This document shows, piece after piece, positions 55,652 through 63,306 of a stretch of DNA of 64,000 bases. The notes under the pieces are model-generated. The model made no database searches. It was not told the DNA's origin and was given only the letters and a program-made list of their open reading frames with translations. This DNA is from Methanobacteriota archaeon (GTDB taxonomy: Archaea; Thermoplasmatota; Thermoplasmata; SG8-5; JACRNV01), in the NCBI GenBank assembly GCA_016214785.1, contig JACRNV010000005.1, forward strand, positions 62,001 through 126,000. The letters are read 5' to 3'. The position numbers were made by a program, and so were the translations under genes. Every line of letters begins with the position of its first letter. The first letter of the stretch is position 1.

Positions 55652-56190
55652 TACTGGGACCTCCGCATGCCCTCGAGGATGGCGTTGCTCATGCTCAGGA
55701 ACGCCTCCTCGACGTTCGCGCCGGTCTTCGCGCTCGTGAGCAAGTACCTTGCGCAATTGCCATCGGAGAGCTTCTGCAGGTCGGCATCGCTGACCGCCCT
55801 CCTGTCGGCGAGGTCGGATTTGTTCCCGAGGAATATGATCGGCGTATCTGGGCTGACGCTCCTGAAGACGCGCAACCACTCGTTCGCGCCCTCGAACGTC
55901 TCGCGGCGCGTGACGTCGCAGACGACGAACGCGCCCGCCGCGCCCTGGTAGTAGCTGGAGTGGAGGTTGTCGTGGACCCTCTGGCCGAGGATGTCCCACA
56001 TCATCAGGATGAGCTCGTAGTCCTGTCCTCCCACGTCGAGCCTGAGCTCTTTCTTGGTGACTTTGGTCCCGAACGTCATGATGTACTTGTCGTCGAAGGA
56101 ATCGAAGACGAACTTGCGGATGAGCGATGTCTTGCCCACGGCCCCGTCGCCTAGGAGGCAGACCTTCTTCATTATCTTCTTTGGCTCCAT
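55651..56190 (-). CDS. Ras/Rab-like small GTPase, second of a pair
   Basis: A 179-residue G domain. G1 GDGAVGKTSL, G2 Thr in TFGTKVTKKEL, G3 MMWDILGQRV, G4 GNKSDL, G5 TSAKTG are all present and ordered as in eukaryotic Rab/Ras proteins. The catalytic Gln of DxxGQ is kept. It has no lipid-modification motif at the C-terminus. It is 4 bp downstream of the first GTPase and overlaps the V4R-DUF835 gene. A role in protein targeting or signalling is inferred. Confidence 0.9.
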   Translation of the reverse strand: MEPKKIMKKVCLLGDGAVGKTSLIRKFVFDSFDDKYIMTFGTKVTKKELRLDVGGQDYELILMMWDILGQRVHDNLHSSYYQGAAGAFVVCDVTRRETFEGANEWLRVFRSVSPDTPIIFLGNKSDLADRRAVSDADLQKLSDGNCARYLLTSAKTGANVEEAFLSMSNAILEGMRRSQ

Positions 56191-56194
56191 GGCA

Positions 56195-57013
56195 TCACCC
56201 CTCGACCTTTTCCACGACGAGCCTGCGCTTCACCATCCGCGCCCTTGCCTCATGCTCCGTCTTCACTCCCTTCTCGGCCTCGGCCAGGTACTCGATGGCC
56301 TTCAGCACGCCGGCTTTCGTCGGCGCGTTGATGTCCACGCCCGCGCGGCCGAACTGCTGGCGCACGATGGCCATGGCCGTCTCCTCGTCGTTGTAACCCT
56401 TGCAGAAGTCGGAGATGATGAAATCCGTTGCGTCGATGAGCGTTTTGATCTCAGCGGCTTGCGTGCTCCCCTGCCCGGCCTCGGGCCTGGCTTCGGCCCT
56501 GCAGACGCTCTCCCCGAGGGCGCCGAAGGCCGCCTCGACGTTCTCGCCCGTCTTGGCGCTGCAGCGGAAGTACGGCGCGCCGAACTTGGTGGCGAAGGCC
56601 TTCAGCTCCCCCTCGGACACCTGGAACTGGTCCTTCAGGTCGCACTTGTTGCCCACGAGTACCAGGGGGACATTGCCCGCGACCTGCGAGAGGTTCGGGC
56701 ACCAGTACTCCTCGAGGCTCTTCAGCGTCTCCTTGCGCGTGAGGTCGCAGACGACTAGCGCGCCCTCCGAGCCCTTGTACGAGCTGGACTGGATGCTCGA
56801 GTAGCCCTTCTGGCCGAGGACGTCCCATATCATGAGCGTGAGCTCCGCGTTCTGCGGCTTCATCTCGAGGACCTTCTTCGTCACCTTGGTGCCGATGGTC
56901 GTGATGTACTTGTCGTCGAACCTGTCCATGACGTACTTGCGGATGAGCGAGGTCTTGCCCACAGCCCCGTCCCCTAAGAGGAGGACCTTGCGCTTTATCT
57001 TCCTGACTTCCAT
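56195..57013 (-). CDS. Ras/Rab-like small GTPase with C-terminal helical extension
   Basis: A 272-residue protein. The G domain (1-165) has GDGAVGKTSL, TIGTKVTKKVL, MIWDVLGQKG, GNKCDL and CSAKTG. A further 105 residues (about 168-272) form a predicted alpha-helical domain with ATDFIISDFCKGYNDEETAMAIVRQQFGRAGVDINAPTK, which looks like a small independent fold rather than a linker. The start is the ATG at 57011-57013; the track ORF to 57736 crosses ksgA. It is first gene of the GTPase operon, divergent from ksgA. Confidence 0.9.
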   Translation of the reverse strand: MEVRKIKRKVLLLGDGAVGKTSLIRKYVMDRFDDKYITTIGTKVTKKVLEMKPQNAELTLMIWDVLGQKGYSSIQSSSYKGSEGALVVCDLTRKETLKSLEEYWCPNLSQVAGNVPLVLVGNKCDLKDQFQVSEGELKAFATKFGAPYFRCSAKTGENVEAAFGALGESVCRAEARPEAGQGSTQAAEIKTLIDATDFIISDFCKGYNDEETAMAIVRQQFGRAGVDINAPTKAGVLKAIEYLAEAEKGVKTEHEARARMVKRRLVVEKVEG

Positions 57014-57103
57014 GAACCTTACCCTGATTGTGCAAGGTATTGCGCATGGGTTTAATATCGTTTCTGTGAAAGGGTTAGATATCCAGTCGGCATATCGCCC
57101 TAC

Positions 57104-57913
57104 ATGGGCGGTTCCGTCAAGGAGGATCTCGCATCGCTGGGCATCAGGCCGTCGAAGCGCTTCGGCCAGCACTTCCTCGTCGACGAGAGCGTGGCGCACC
57201 GGCAGGTCTATTACGCGAAGCTGTCCAAGTCCGATACCGTGCTGGAGATAGGCCCGGGCCTCGGAACCCTCACGAGGCTCATCGCGCCCAAGGCCGGCAG
57301 GCTCGTCGCCATCGAAAGCGACAGGAGGCTCTGCGGCCACCTGTCGGGCAAGGTCGATGCTGAGATAATCTGCGGCGACGCGCTCGATGTCCCGTTCCCG
57401 GAGTTCAACAAGGTCGTGGCCAACCTGCCGTACTCCATCTCGTCGCCGATAACCTTCAAGCTCCTGGAGCACGACTTCGAGGTCGGGATACTGATGTACC
57501 AGCTCGAGTTCGCGGAGAGGATGGTCGCGCGGCCGGGGACGAAGGACTACTCGCGCCTTTCGGTGATGGCTCAGCACCGCGCCGCCATCGAGTTCATGGA
57601 GAAGGTCCCAAGGACCGCGTTCCACCCGCAGCCCGCCGTCGATTCGGCGATAATCAAGGTCGCGCCGCGCAAGCCCGGTTACGAGGTCGCGGACGAGCGA
57701 GCGTTCGAAGCCATTGTGCGCGTGCTCTTCTCGCACAGGCGCAAGAAGATAAGGACGACGATGTGCCTGTGCTCGCGCGAGCTCAGGGTTTCAAAGGAGA
57801 CGGCGGAGAGAGTGGCCGAGGAGTCTGGCTACGCCGACGCTCGGGTGGAAACGCTCGAGCCGTCCGAGCTGGCCGCGCTGTCAAACCTCCTGCACGAGGC
57901 GCGGTCGGGCTAG
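57104..57913 (+). CDS. ksgA: 16S rRNA dimethyladenosine transferase KsgA/Dim1
   Basis: A 269-residue methyltransferase that dimethylates the two adenosines in the 3' terminal hairpin of 16S rRNA. RFGQHFLVDESVA opens the fold; LEIGPGLGTLTRLI binds SAM; the catalytic motif is VVANLPYSISSPITFKLLE; a C-terminal helical domain (LFSHRRKKIRTTM) follows. TATA-like gttagatatcc lies about 26 bp before the ATG. Confidence 0.96.
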   Translation: MGGSVKEDLASLGIRPSKRFGQHFLVDESVAHRQVYYAKLSKSDTVLEIGPGLGTLTRLIAPKAGRLVAIESDRRLCGHLSGKVDAEIICGDALDVPFPEFNKVVANLPYSISSPITFKLLEHDFEVGILMYQLEFAERMVARPGTKDYSRLSVMAQHRAAIEFMEKVPRTAFHPQPAVDSAIIKVAPRKPGYEVADERAFEAIVRVLFSHRRKKIRTTMCLCSRELRVSKETAERVAEESGYADARVETLEPSELAALSNLLHEARSG

Positions 57914-57926
57914 GCGCGCCGCTCGA

Positions 57927-58268
57927 CTACTGCGCGGGCTGACCGGCCTTAGACCTCACGCCCATCCATGAAGATATCGCCAGCATCGCGAGCCAGATCA
58001 TGGCACAGGCAACGGTCATGGCAACGCCTATGGTCGCCATCTCCTGCAGCATCACCATAGTTTCCGATGCGCTTCCCATTGCCGTCAGGAACGGGAAGTA
58101 CGGCACAATCTCTTGATGCGCGATGTGTTCCAGTGCCAATCCAGCGGTCCCGCCCCATAGCAGCATGTTCAGCCAGTTGATGTGATACTTGGCCGGTATC
58201 TTGTTCCTCAGACCCGTCGTTCCTATCCCCAGTGCCATCGGCACCAGAAAGCATGCCATTTTTTTCAC
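57927..58268 (-). CDS. Small membrane protein, paralogue 1 (next to nikR)
   Basis: A 113-residue protein with three membrane segments (ACFLVPMALGIGTTGL, WLNMLLWGGTAGLALEHI, and MVMLQEMATIGVAMTVACAMIWLAMLAIS). It aligns with the upstream gene over the PAKYHINWLNMLLWGGTAGLALEHI segment, so the two are tandem paralogues. His/Glu residues in the second helix (LEHIAHQE) could bind metal. Its start overlaps the upstream stop by four bases. The family is unknown. Confidence 0.7.
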   Translation of the reverse strand: MKKMACFLVPMALGIGTTGLRNKIPAKYHINWLNMLLWGGTAGLALEHIAHQEIVPYFPFLTAMGSASETMVMLQEMATIGVAMTVACAMIWLAMLAISSWMGVRSKAGQPAQ

Positions 58269-58564
58269 CCCTTCGCTAGATTCATTTTATACCTTGTGAA
58301 TGCCAGATACGCGGCCCAAATCGCGATGACCGGAACGAGCATGAGAATCCCAAGCAGCACGCCGTTAGCGACGAGCCCGTCAGTCTCCATCTCCAGGAAT
58401 GCGCCCCCCTCGTAGCCGAGGATGTGGTCCACCAGTATCATTGCCGTCAGCCCCCACAGCATCACGCCGAGCAGGTCCATCCTGTACTTCTTCGGGGCGA
58501 AACGCCACGCCGCCGTCGCCGCAACCGCGGCGACGAGAGAGGTCACGAGCCACATGAGCTTCAC
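58265..58564 (-). CDS. Small membrane protein, paralogue 2 (divergent from nikR)
   Basis: A 99-residue protein from a GTG at 58564 (the track ORF is longer), with hydrophobic segments WLVTSLVAAVAATAAWRF, LLGVMLWGLTAMILVDHILG and ANGVLLGILMLVPVIAIWAAYLAF. The start was chosen because PKKYRMDLLGVMLWGLTAMILVDHI then lines up with paralogue 1 from its first residue, and because TTCATATACT (58591-58600, minus) lies about 30 bp upstream. Confidence 0.65.
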   Translation of the reverse strand: MKLMWLVTSLVAAVAATAAWRFAPKKYRMDLLGVMLWGLTAMILVDHILGYEGGAFLEMETDGLVANGVLLGILMLVPVIAIWAAYLAFTRYKMNLAKG

Positions 58565-58590
58565 ATCTTCTGGGCGGCAAATGGCCGGAG

Positions 58591-58625
58591 AGTATATGAA
58601 GCTGCCGTAGCAACTTTTTAATATT
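58591..58625. promoter_or_regulatory. Divergent promoters of nikR and the small membrane pair
   Basis: TTCATATACT on the minus strand (58591-58600) faces tttttaatatt on the plus strand (58615-58625), 14 bp apart. The plus box is about 20 bp before the nikR ATG. The tight back-to-back layout would let NikR regulate both directions; no clear nickel-box dyad was found. Confidence 0.5.
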
Positions 58626-58638
58626 CGTAGCACGCTCG

Positions 58639-59064
58639 ATGCCCGGGAGTGCTACCACGGCCATTGAAAGGGTGGGTATCTCGTTCGAGCCGGAGCTGCT
58701 GTCGAGGTTCGACGGGCTTGTTGAATCGCGGGGTTACGCGAGCAGGTCCGAAGCCATTCGCGACCTCGTGAGGGAGGAGCTCCTGCGCAGCGAGGTGAGC
58801 GCCGGGATAGGGGAAGTTGTCGGCACCCTCACGATACTCTACGACCACGAGCGCGGGGACGTCACCCACAGGCTCCTGCACATGCAGCACGACCACCACG
58901 CGCGGGTCCTCTCGACCCTGCACGTGCACGTGGACGAGCGCAACTGCCTCGAAGTGCTAGTCCTGCGCGGGGGCGCGAGGGAGGTCAAGAGGCTCGCGGA
59001 GGCCATAAGGGCGATAAAGGGCGTCCTTTACGGCCAGCTGGTGACGTCGAAGCCTTCCCTCTAA
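58639..59064 (+). CDS. nikR: Nickel-responsive regulator NikR
   Basis: A 141-residue NikR. The N-terminal RHH (TTAIERVGISFEPELLSRFDGLVESRGYASRSEAIRDLVREELL) binds DNA, and the C-terminal ACT-like domain holds the square-planar nickel ligands: His in HDHHARVLSTLHVHVDERNCLEV (one in HDHH, two in HVH) and the Cys of NCLE. It represses nickel-uptake genes when nickel is bound. No known nickel transporter is adjacent; the divergent small membrane genes are the obvious candidates for regulation. Confidence 0.93.
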   Translation: MPGSATTAIERVGISFEPELLSRFDGLVESRGYASRSEAIRDLVREELLRSEVSAGIGEVVGTLTILYDHERGDVTHRLLHMQHDHHARVLSTLHVHVDERNCLEVLVLRGGAREVKRLAEAIRAIKGVLYGQLVTSKPSL

Positions 59065-59100
59065 ATGGTGGTCCCTGCACTCCAGAAAAGATTCCCAGCC

Positions 59101-59451
59101 TTACTTCCCGGTGCCGCTGTGGCATCTGCAAAGCTTCGACCTCGCCCTCTCGGACAGCATCGAGGGGGCCCATTCCCCGTCCCTATCGACATCTATCTCG
59201 ACAGACTCGACCCCCGAAATAGCTATGACCGCGTCGTAGATGCCCTGGGCTATCGTCGGGTTGAATGGGCAGTGCCTCGATGCGAAAAGGACGCGCAGGC
59301 GGACGTTCCCGCCCTCAATCTCGACAGAGCGCACGATCCCCATGTCGGCGACGCTGAGCCCTACCTCCATGTCCCGGCACTCGCCGAGGGCGTCCATGAC
59401 CTTCTTTTCCGTGGCCTTGCCAGGAGGCATGAATCCCTCAAGCGGGAGCAT
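59101..59451 (-). CDS. MIP18/DUF59-family iron-sulphur assembly protein
   Basis: A 116-residue protein with the MIP18 (PaaD/SufT-like) pattern: KVMDALGECRDMEVGLSVADMGIVRSVEIEGGNVRLRVLFASRHCPFNPTIAQGIYDAVIAISGVESVEIDVDRDGEWAPSML. The reactive-type Cys is in SRHCPF. The usual short DPE motif is replaced by CRDMEVG. The family delivers or assembles Fe-S clusters. The C-terminal CRCHSGTGK adds two more Cys. Confidence 0.8.
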   Translation of the reverse strand: MLPLEGFMPPGKATEKKVMDALGECRDMEVGLSVADMGIVRSVEIEGGNVRLRVLFASRHCPFNPTIAQGIYDAVIAISGVESVEIDVDRDGEWAPSMLSERARSKLCRCHSGTGK

Positions 59452-59477
59452 ATAATAGGCATTGCCCCTAAAAGATT

Positions 59478-59501
59478 CGAAACGCCTATTCTGGCGTTTC
59501 G
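59478..59501 (-). terminator. Hairpin at the end of the HTH_10 gene
   Basis: CGAAACGCC / GGCGTTTCG is a perfect 9-bp stem with a six-base loop. On the minus strand it spans the gene's last codons and stop and is followed by AATCTTTTA. It is a probable terminator. Confidence 0.55.
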
Positions 59502-60130
59502 TTCTTCTCGAAGTACTTCTCTATGATCTTGCGCTGCCCGCGCCTTAGTATCTCGGAGAGCGTGGCTGTCGAGACCTGAAACATCTCGGACAGTTCTTTG
59601 ATACCCACGCGCTTGGGGAAGTCGTAGTACCCGCGCTTGAAAGCCGTCTGGATCATCTGCTCCTGCTTCTCCGTGAGCATCTCCTCGTCCCTGATGTTCG
59701 CTATCCGGATGAGGTTCACCTCGTCCCACTCCTTCTTCATCGTCCAGACGAGGTCCTGCACGGCCTTCCTGTCGCTGAAGATGATCTTGATGTTCACGAA
59801 GCCTTCCTTGGTGCTCGTGCAGGAGACGGGGAAGCAGTCGCACGACTCCAGGGCCTTGCATCCCATGCACTCCCTCAGGGTGACTATGGCGAAGAGCCTG
59901 TCGCCGTCGAGCCCCTCGATCTCGACGTCCTTGACGTTCCTGTGGGCCTTGATTGCCGCGAGGACATCCTTCTGGTCGGCGCCATGCGTCTTTATCTCCA
60001 CGAGCTCCTTCTCCGAATGGTCGGGGGCCTTTATCCGGTCGATCATCCGGATGCCGATGGGCATGGCCTTGGTGATCTGGCTCTTCCAGTTCTTGTCCGA
60101 CCTCGCGGAGATAACGGCTTCCATTATCAT
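59486..60130 (-). CDS. HTH_10 (Bat-type) transcriptional regulator with Cys cluster
   Basis: A 214-residue regulator. The C-terminal HTH_10 domain is clear (LTEKQEQMIQTAFKRGYYDFPKRVGIKELSEMFQVSTATLSEILRRGQRKII). The N-terminal sensor domain contains CMGCKALESCDCFPVSC, five Cys in 17 residues, a likely Fe-S or zinc site that would allow redox or metal sensing. The ATG at 60130 is used (ATG at 60124 is possible); the track ORF extends far into the divergent gene. TATA at 60157-60167. Confidence 0.85.
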   Translation of the reverse strand: MIMEAVISARSDKNWKSQITKAMPIGIRMIDRIKAPDHSEKELVEIKTHGADQKDVLAAIKAHRNVKDVEIEGLDGDRLFAIVTLRECMGCKALESCDCFPVSCTSTKEGFVNIKIIFSDRKAVQDLVWTMKKEWDEVNLIRIANIRDEEMLTEKQEQMIQTAFKRGYYDFPKRVGIKELSEMFQVSTATLSEILRRGQRKIIEKYFEKNETPE

Positions 60131-60156
60131 TTGAACTTCAAAAGCCCATTTCCGTC

Positions 60157-60167
60157 TATATATATAA
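60157..60167 (-). promoter_or_regulatory. TATA box for the HTH_10 gene
   Basis: The run tatatatataa lies about 32 bp before the ATG at 60130 on the minus strand. Confidence 0.55.
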
Positions 60168-60217
60168 TCTTGTTGTCCACCACCCCAGGCGCACGTCTGA
60201 AGCTGGCATACGAAAGG

Positions 60218-60227
60218 ATTATCTATC
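60218..60227 (+). promoter_or_regulatory. TATA box for the coiled-coil gene
   Basis: The sequence attatctatc lies about 25 bp before the GTG at 60248, giving a leaderless fit and supporting that start. Confidence 0.5.
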
Positions 60228-60247
60228 CCGCGCCATCTTACCTCATT

Positions 60248-61114
60248 GTGCAGAAAAAGAAGCGCTCGGAGTCCGAAAGCGCGGAGCTGAGGTACCGCGG
60301 CATCCTGGACAAGAGGGACGAGTTCAACAACATCGCCGTCCAGTTCAGGGACGCTAGGAACCAGCTCAACGACCAGAGGCATGAGAGGCTCGACGAGCTG
60401 CGGAAGATGAAGGAGGAGCGCGGCGCCGTCGTCAAGAAGCTCCGCGAGCACAAGGCCAGGCGCGACGCGTACCAGAAGAAGTTCAAGGAGCTCCTGGCCT
60501 ACAAGCGCAACAAGAGGAAGGACATCCGCACCGGGCTCCCTCACGAGATAAAGTCGATCAAGACCGAGGTCGAGAAGCTCGACATGAAGCAGCAGACCGT
60601 CCCCCTCCCGATCCCGGAGGAGAACAAGCTCATCGACGAGATAAGGCTGAAGGTCAAGGGCGTCAAGGAGCTGGAGAAGAAGGCCGCGCAGCAGGAGACC
60701 ATCAAAATCCAGGTCGACGACATCGACAAGACGCTGACCGACCTGAAGGAGATGGCCGACGAGGAGCACAAGAAGGTCGTCGAGTTTTCCACCCAGGCGG
60801 ACGAGCTGCGCTCCAGGCAGGACGAGGCCTTCAAGGAGATCACCCACCTCATCATCGAGGGCAAGAAGAACCACGAGTCGTACCTCGCGGCGCGGGAGAA
60901 GGCCAACGAATATCACACGAAGGCCATGGAGATGCGCGAGAAGATCATGGCTTCCAAGCGAGAGGCCCGCGACGAGGCGCGCGCCGCCCGCAGGGAGGTC
61001 GATGAAGCGAACAGGGCCGCGCGCAGGGCGCTGCTCGAGCCGAGCAAGCTCGACGAGGCCGCGGAGCAGTCGCTGAAAGAGCTACTCAAGAAAGGCAAGG
61101 TCGAGATCGGATGA
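60248..61114 (+). CDS. Archaeal coiled-coil protein (COG1340-like)
   Basis: A 288-residue protein, almost entirely charged heptad-like helix (for example NNIAVQFRDARNQLNDQRHERLDELRKMKEER and KNHESYLAAREKANEYHTKAMEMREKIMASKREARDEARAARREV), broken near the middle by the conserved-looking PLPIPEENKLIDEIRLKVKGVKELE. The track ORF from 59942 antisenses the HTH_10 gene; the GTG at 60248 fits the TATA. This type of archaeal coiled-coil protein is widespread but of unknown function. It overlaps the nucleotidyltransferase by four bases. Confidence 0.8.
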   Translation: MQKKKRSESESAELRYRGILDKRDEFNNIAVQFRDARNQLNDQRHERLDELRKMKEERGAVVKKLREHKARRDAYQKKFKELLAYKRNKRKDIRTGLPHEIKSIKTEVEKLDMKQQTVPLPIPEENKLIDEIRLKVKGVKELEKKAAQQETIKIQVDDIDKTLTDLKEMADEEHKKVVEFSTQADELRSRQDEAFKEITHLIIEGKKNHESYLAAREKANEYHTKAMEMREKIMASKREARDEARAARREVDEANRAARRALLEPSKLDEAAEQSLKELLKKGKVEIG

Positions 61115-62208
61115 ACGAGGCGGTGATTCTCGCCGGCGGGGTCGGCAAGAGGCTCAAGCCGCTCACCGAGCACAGGCCCAAGCCGCTCATCCCCGTGGCC
61201 GGGAGGCCGTGCATCGATTATGTGATACGCTCCCTCGTCACCGCCAACGTCAAGAAGGTCATAATCACAACCAGCTACCTCTCGGACAAGGTCATAAAGC
61301 GCATCGGGGACGGCGCGCCATACGGCGCACACATCCTCTACTCCTTTGAGGGTACGCCCATGGGCACGGCCGGGGCGGTGAAGAAGGTCGAGGGGTTCAT
61401 CACCGGCGTCTTCATAGTCGCGAGCGGCGACGTGCTTGCTGACGTGGATATCTCCCAGCTCATCGCGTTCCACCACGAGAAGGGCGCTGACGTGACGCTC
61501 GCGCTGACGAAGGTAGAAGACCCGACGCAGTTCGGCATCGTGGAGATGGACGAGAGCGGCAGGATAAAGCGCTTCGCCGAGAAGCCCAAGAAGGAGGATG
61601 TATTCTCGAACCTCATCAACGCCGGCATCTACGTGATTTCCCGGGGGGTGCTGGATGAGATACCGTCCAAGGAAACCTTCGACTTCTCCAAGAACCTCTT
61701 CCCGAAGCTGCTGGCCTCGGGCTTTGCCTTGTACGGTAAGGTGCTCGACGGCCTGTGGCGCGACATAGGGCACCCGCAAGACCTTTTACAGGCCAATCTC
61801 GACGTGGTGGAGCGCGAGGGCGCGCAGCTGAACATCGACGGCGTGAGGTGCACGGGGAAGGTCATACTCGGCAAGGAGGTGACGATAGAGCGCGGCGTGC
61901 GCATCGTCGGGCCCGCGTACATCGCGGACAAGGCGCACATCGGCCGCGGCTCGCTCATAGACCGCGCGTGCATCTACGACCGCGTCGTCGTGGACCGGGG
62001 GGCGACGGTGCGCAAGAGCATCATCCTCGACGGCACCAAGATAGGGTGGCAGAGCGAGGTCGACGAGAGCGTCGTGGGCTTCAACTGCACGATCGAGGAG
62101 GACGTGAGGCTCATGCGCAGCGTCCTGGGGGACAACATCCAGATAAACATACACTCAAGGCTGACGGACGCGAACATCGCGCCACCGGAGACGAACGGGG
62201 ATAGATAG
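61111..62208 (+). CDS. Sugar-phosphate nucleotidyltransferase with left-handed beta-helix
   Basis: A 365-residue protein. The N-terminal nucleotidyltransferase has ILAGGVGKRLKPLTEHRPKPLIPVAGRPCIDY (G-x-G-x-R-L-x-P-L-T...PK), FIVASGDVLADVDI and the EKPKKEDVFSNLINAGIYVI segment. The C-terminal part has hexapeptide repeats (GKVILGKEVTIERGVRIVGPAYI). It makes NDP-sugars such as GDP-mannose, dTDP- or UDP-sugar for surface glycans; which sugar is not evident. ATG at 61111 overlaps the coiled-coil stop. Confidence 0.9.
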   Translation: MNEAVILAGGVGKRLKPLTEHRPKPLIPVAGRPCIDYVIRSLVTANVKKVIITTSYLSDKVIKRIGDGAPYGAHILYSFEGTPMGTAGAVKKVEGFITGVFIVASGDVLADVDISQLIAFHHEKGADVTLALTKVEDPTQFGIVEMDESGRIKRFAEKPKKEDVFSNLINAGIYVISRGVLDEIPSKETFDFSKNLFPKLLASGFALYGKVLDGLWRDIGHPQDLLQANLDVVEREGAQLNIDGVRCTGKVILGKEVTIERGVRIVGPAYIADKAHIGRGSLIDRACIYDRVVVDRGATVRKSIILDGTKIGWQSEVDESVVGFNCTIEEDVRLMRSVLGDNIQINIHSRLTDANIAPPETNGDR

Positions 62209-62318
62209 GTGAACCCCTGAGTGCAATAATTGCTATTTGAACATATGCTCGACATCTGCCGATTCTCGTCGCAAACCTTTTTATCAGCGCGGCAAATACG
62301 GCGTTGAGAGGTTGTCTC

Positions 62319-63302
62319 ATGGCTCAAGGCTCCGGGTACGGCAAGGTCATCCTGTTCAACGAGCACTTCGTCGTCTACGGCATACCGTCCATCGCGTCGG
62401 CCATCGATTCCAGGACCATTGCGACAGTCGAGCACGTTCCGAAGGGGGAGCTCCCTGCGCCCTCCGGCAGGGAGGGCTCGATGGCCGGCGACGGCTGGGT
62501 GATGGAGGACGACAGGCCAGCGAACCCCGGCTACAAGGAGACCAAGAAGGAACAGCAGAAGAGATCCATCGAACTGGTCTTCGAGGCCGCGAGGTTCGAC
62601 CCGCGCAAGCGCAATGTCAGAATCCACCTCGGCGGCGACCTCATCGCCGTCGGAGGGGTGGGCGCGAGCGCCGCCGTCTGCGTGTCGGTCGCACGGGCGC
62701 TAAATACGGAGTTCAAGCTCGGTTTCGACGACAAGAGGATCAACGAAATCGCGTTCATCGGCGACAGCGCCTACGCCGGCACGCCTTCGGGAATAGACAA
62801 CACAGCATCGACCTTCGGCGGCCTGCTCTGGTTCGCCAAGAACCATCAGAAGGGGCCGAACACGATGGAGCAGCTGAAAATCAAAGCGCCGCTGAGAATT
62901 GTGATGGGGAACACCCTCCTGACGACGAACACGGAGGCGGCCGTCGCTGGAGTGCGGGAGCGCAAGGCCAAATTCCCCGAGAAGTACGACGCGATATTCG
63001 CGAAGTCGCGCGAGCTTGCGGACAGGGCGCGCGACGCCCTCTCGAAGTACGACATCGCCGAGGTCGGGCGCCTCATGGACGAGAACCATTCGCTCTTGCA
63101 GCAGATAGAGGTCTCGCACCCCAAGCTGGACGAGCTGGTGGGCATCGCACGGAGGAACGGGGCCGCCGGCGCGAAGATGACCGGCGGCGGGCTCGGCGGG
63201 TACATGGTTGCTCTGACGCCCGAGATGGCCGTTCAAGACAAGGTCGCAACAGCGATGGAGAAGGCGGGATTCAAGGCGCTGAAGACGACGATAGGAGTGT
63301 GA
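62319..63302 (+). CDS. mvk: Mevalonate kinase
   Basis: A 327-residue GHMP kinase that phosphorylates mevalonate at the 5 position, feeding isoprenoid lipid synthesis. Motifs: GKVILFNEHFVVYGIPSIASAI (motif 1, catalytic region; the family has GEHAVVYG, here NEHFVVYG), the ATP loop VGGVGASAAVCVSVA (GLGSSAA-like), GTPSGIDN, and C-terminal GAKMTGGGLGGYM. The ATG at 62319 is used; the track starts at a TTG at 62304. The UbiD-family gene follows 4 bp later. Confidence 0.92.
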   Translation: MAQGSGYGKVILFNEHFVVYGIPSIASAIDSRTIATVEHVPKGELPAPSGREGSMAGDGWVMEDDRPANPGYKETKKEQQKRSIELVFEAARFDPRKRNVRIHLGGDLIAVGGVGASAAVCVSVARALNTEFKLGFDDKRINEIAFIGDSAYAGTPSGIDNTASTFGGLLWFAKNHQKGPNTMEQLKIKAPLRIVMGNTLLTTNTEAAVAGVRERKAKFPEKYDAIFAKSRELADRARDALSKYDIAEVGRLMDENHSLLQQIEVSHPKLDELVGIARRNGAAGAKMTGGGLGGYMVALTPEMAVQDKVATAMEKAGFKALKTTIGV

Positions 63303-63306
63303 TTGC

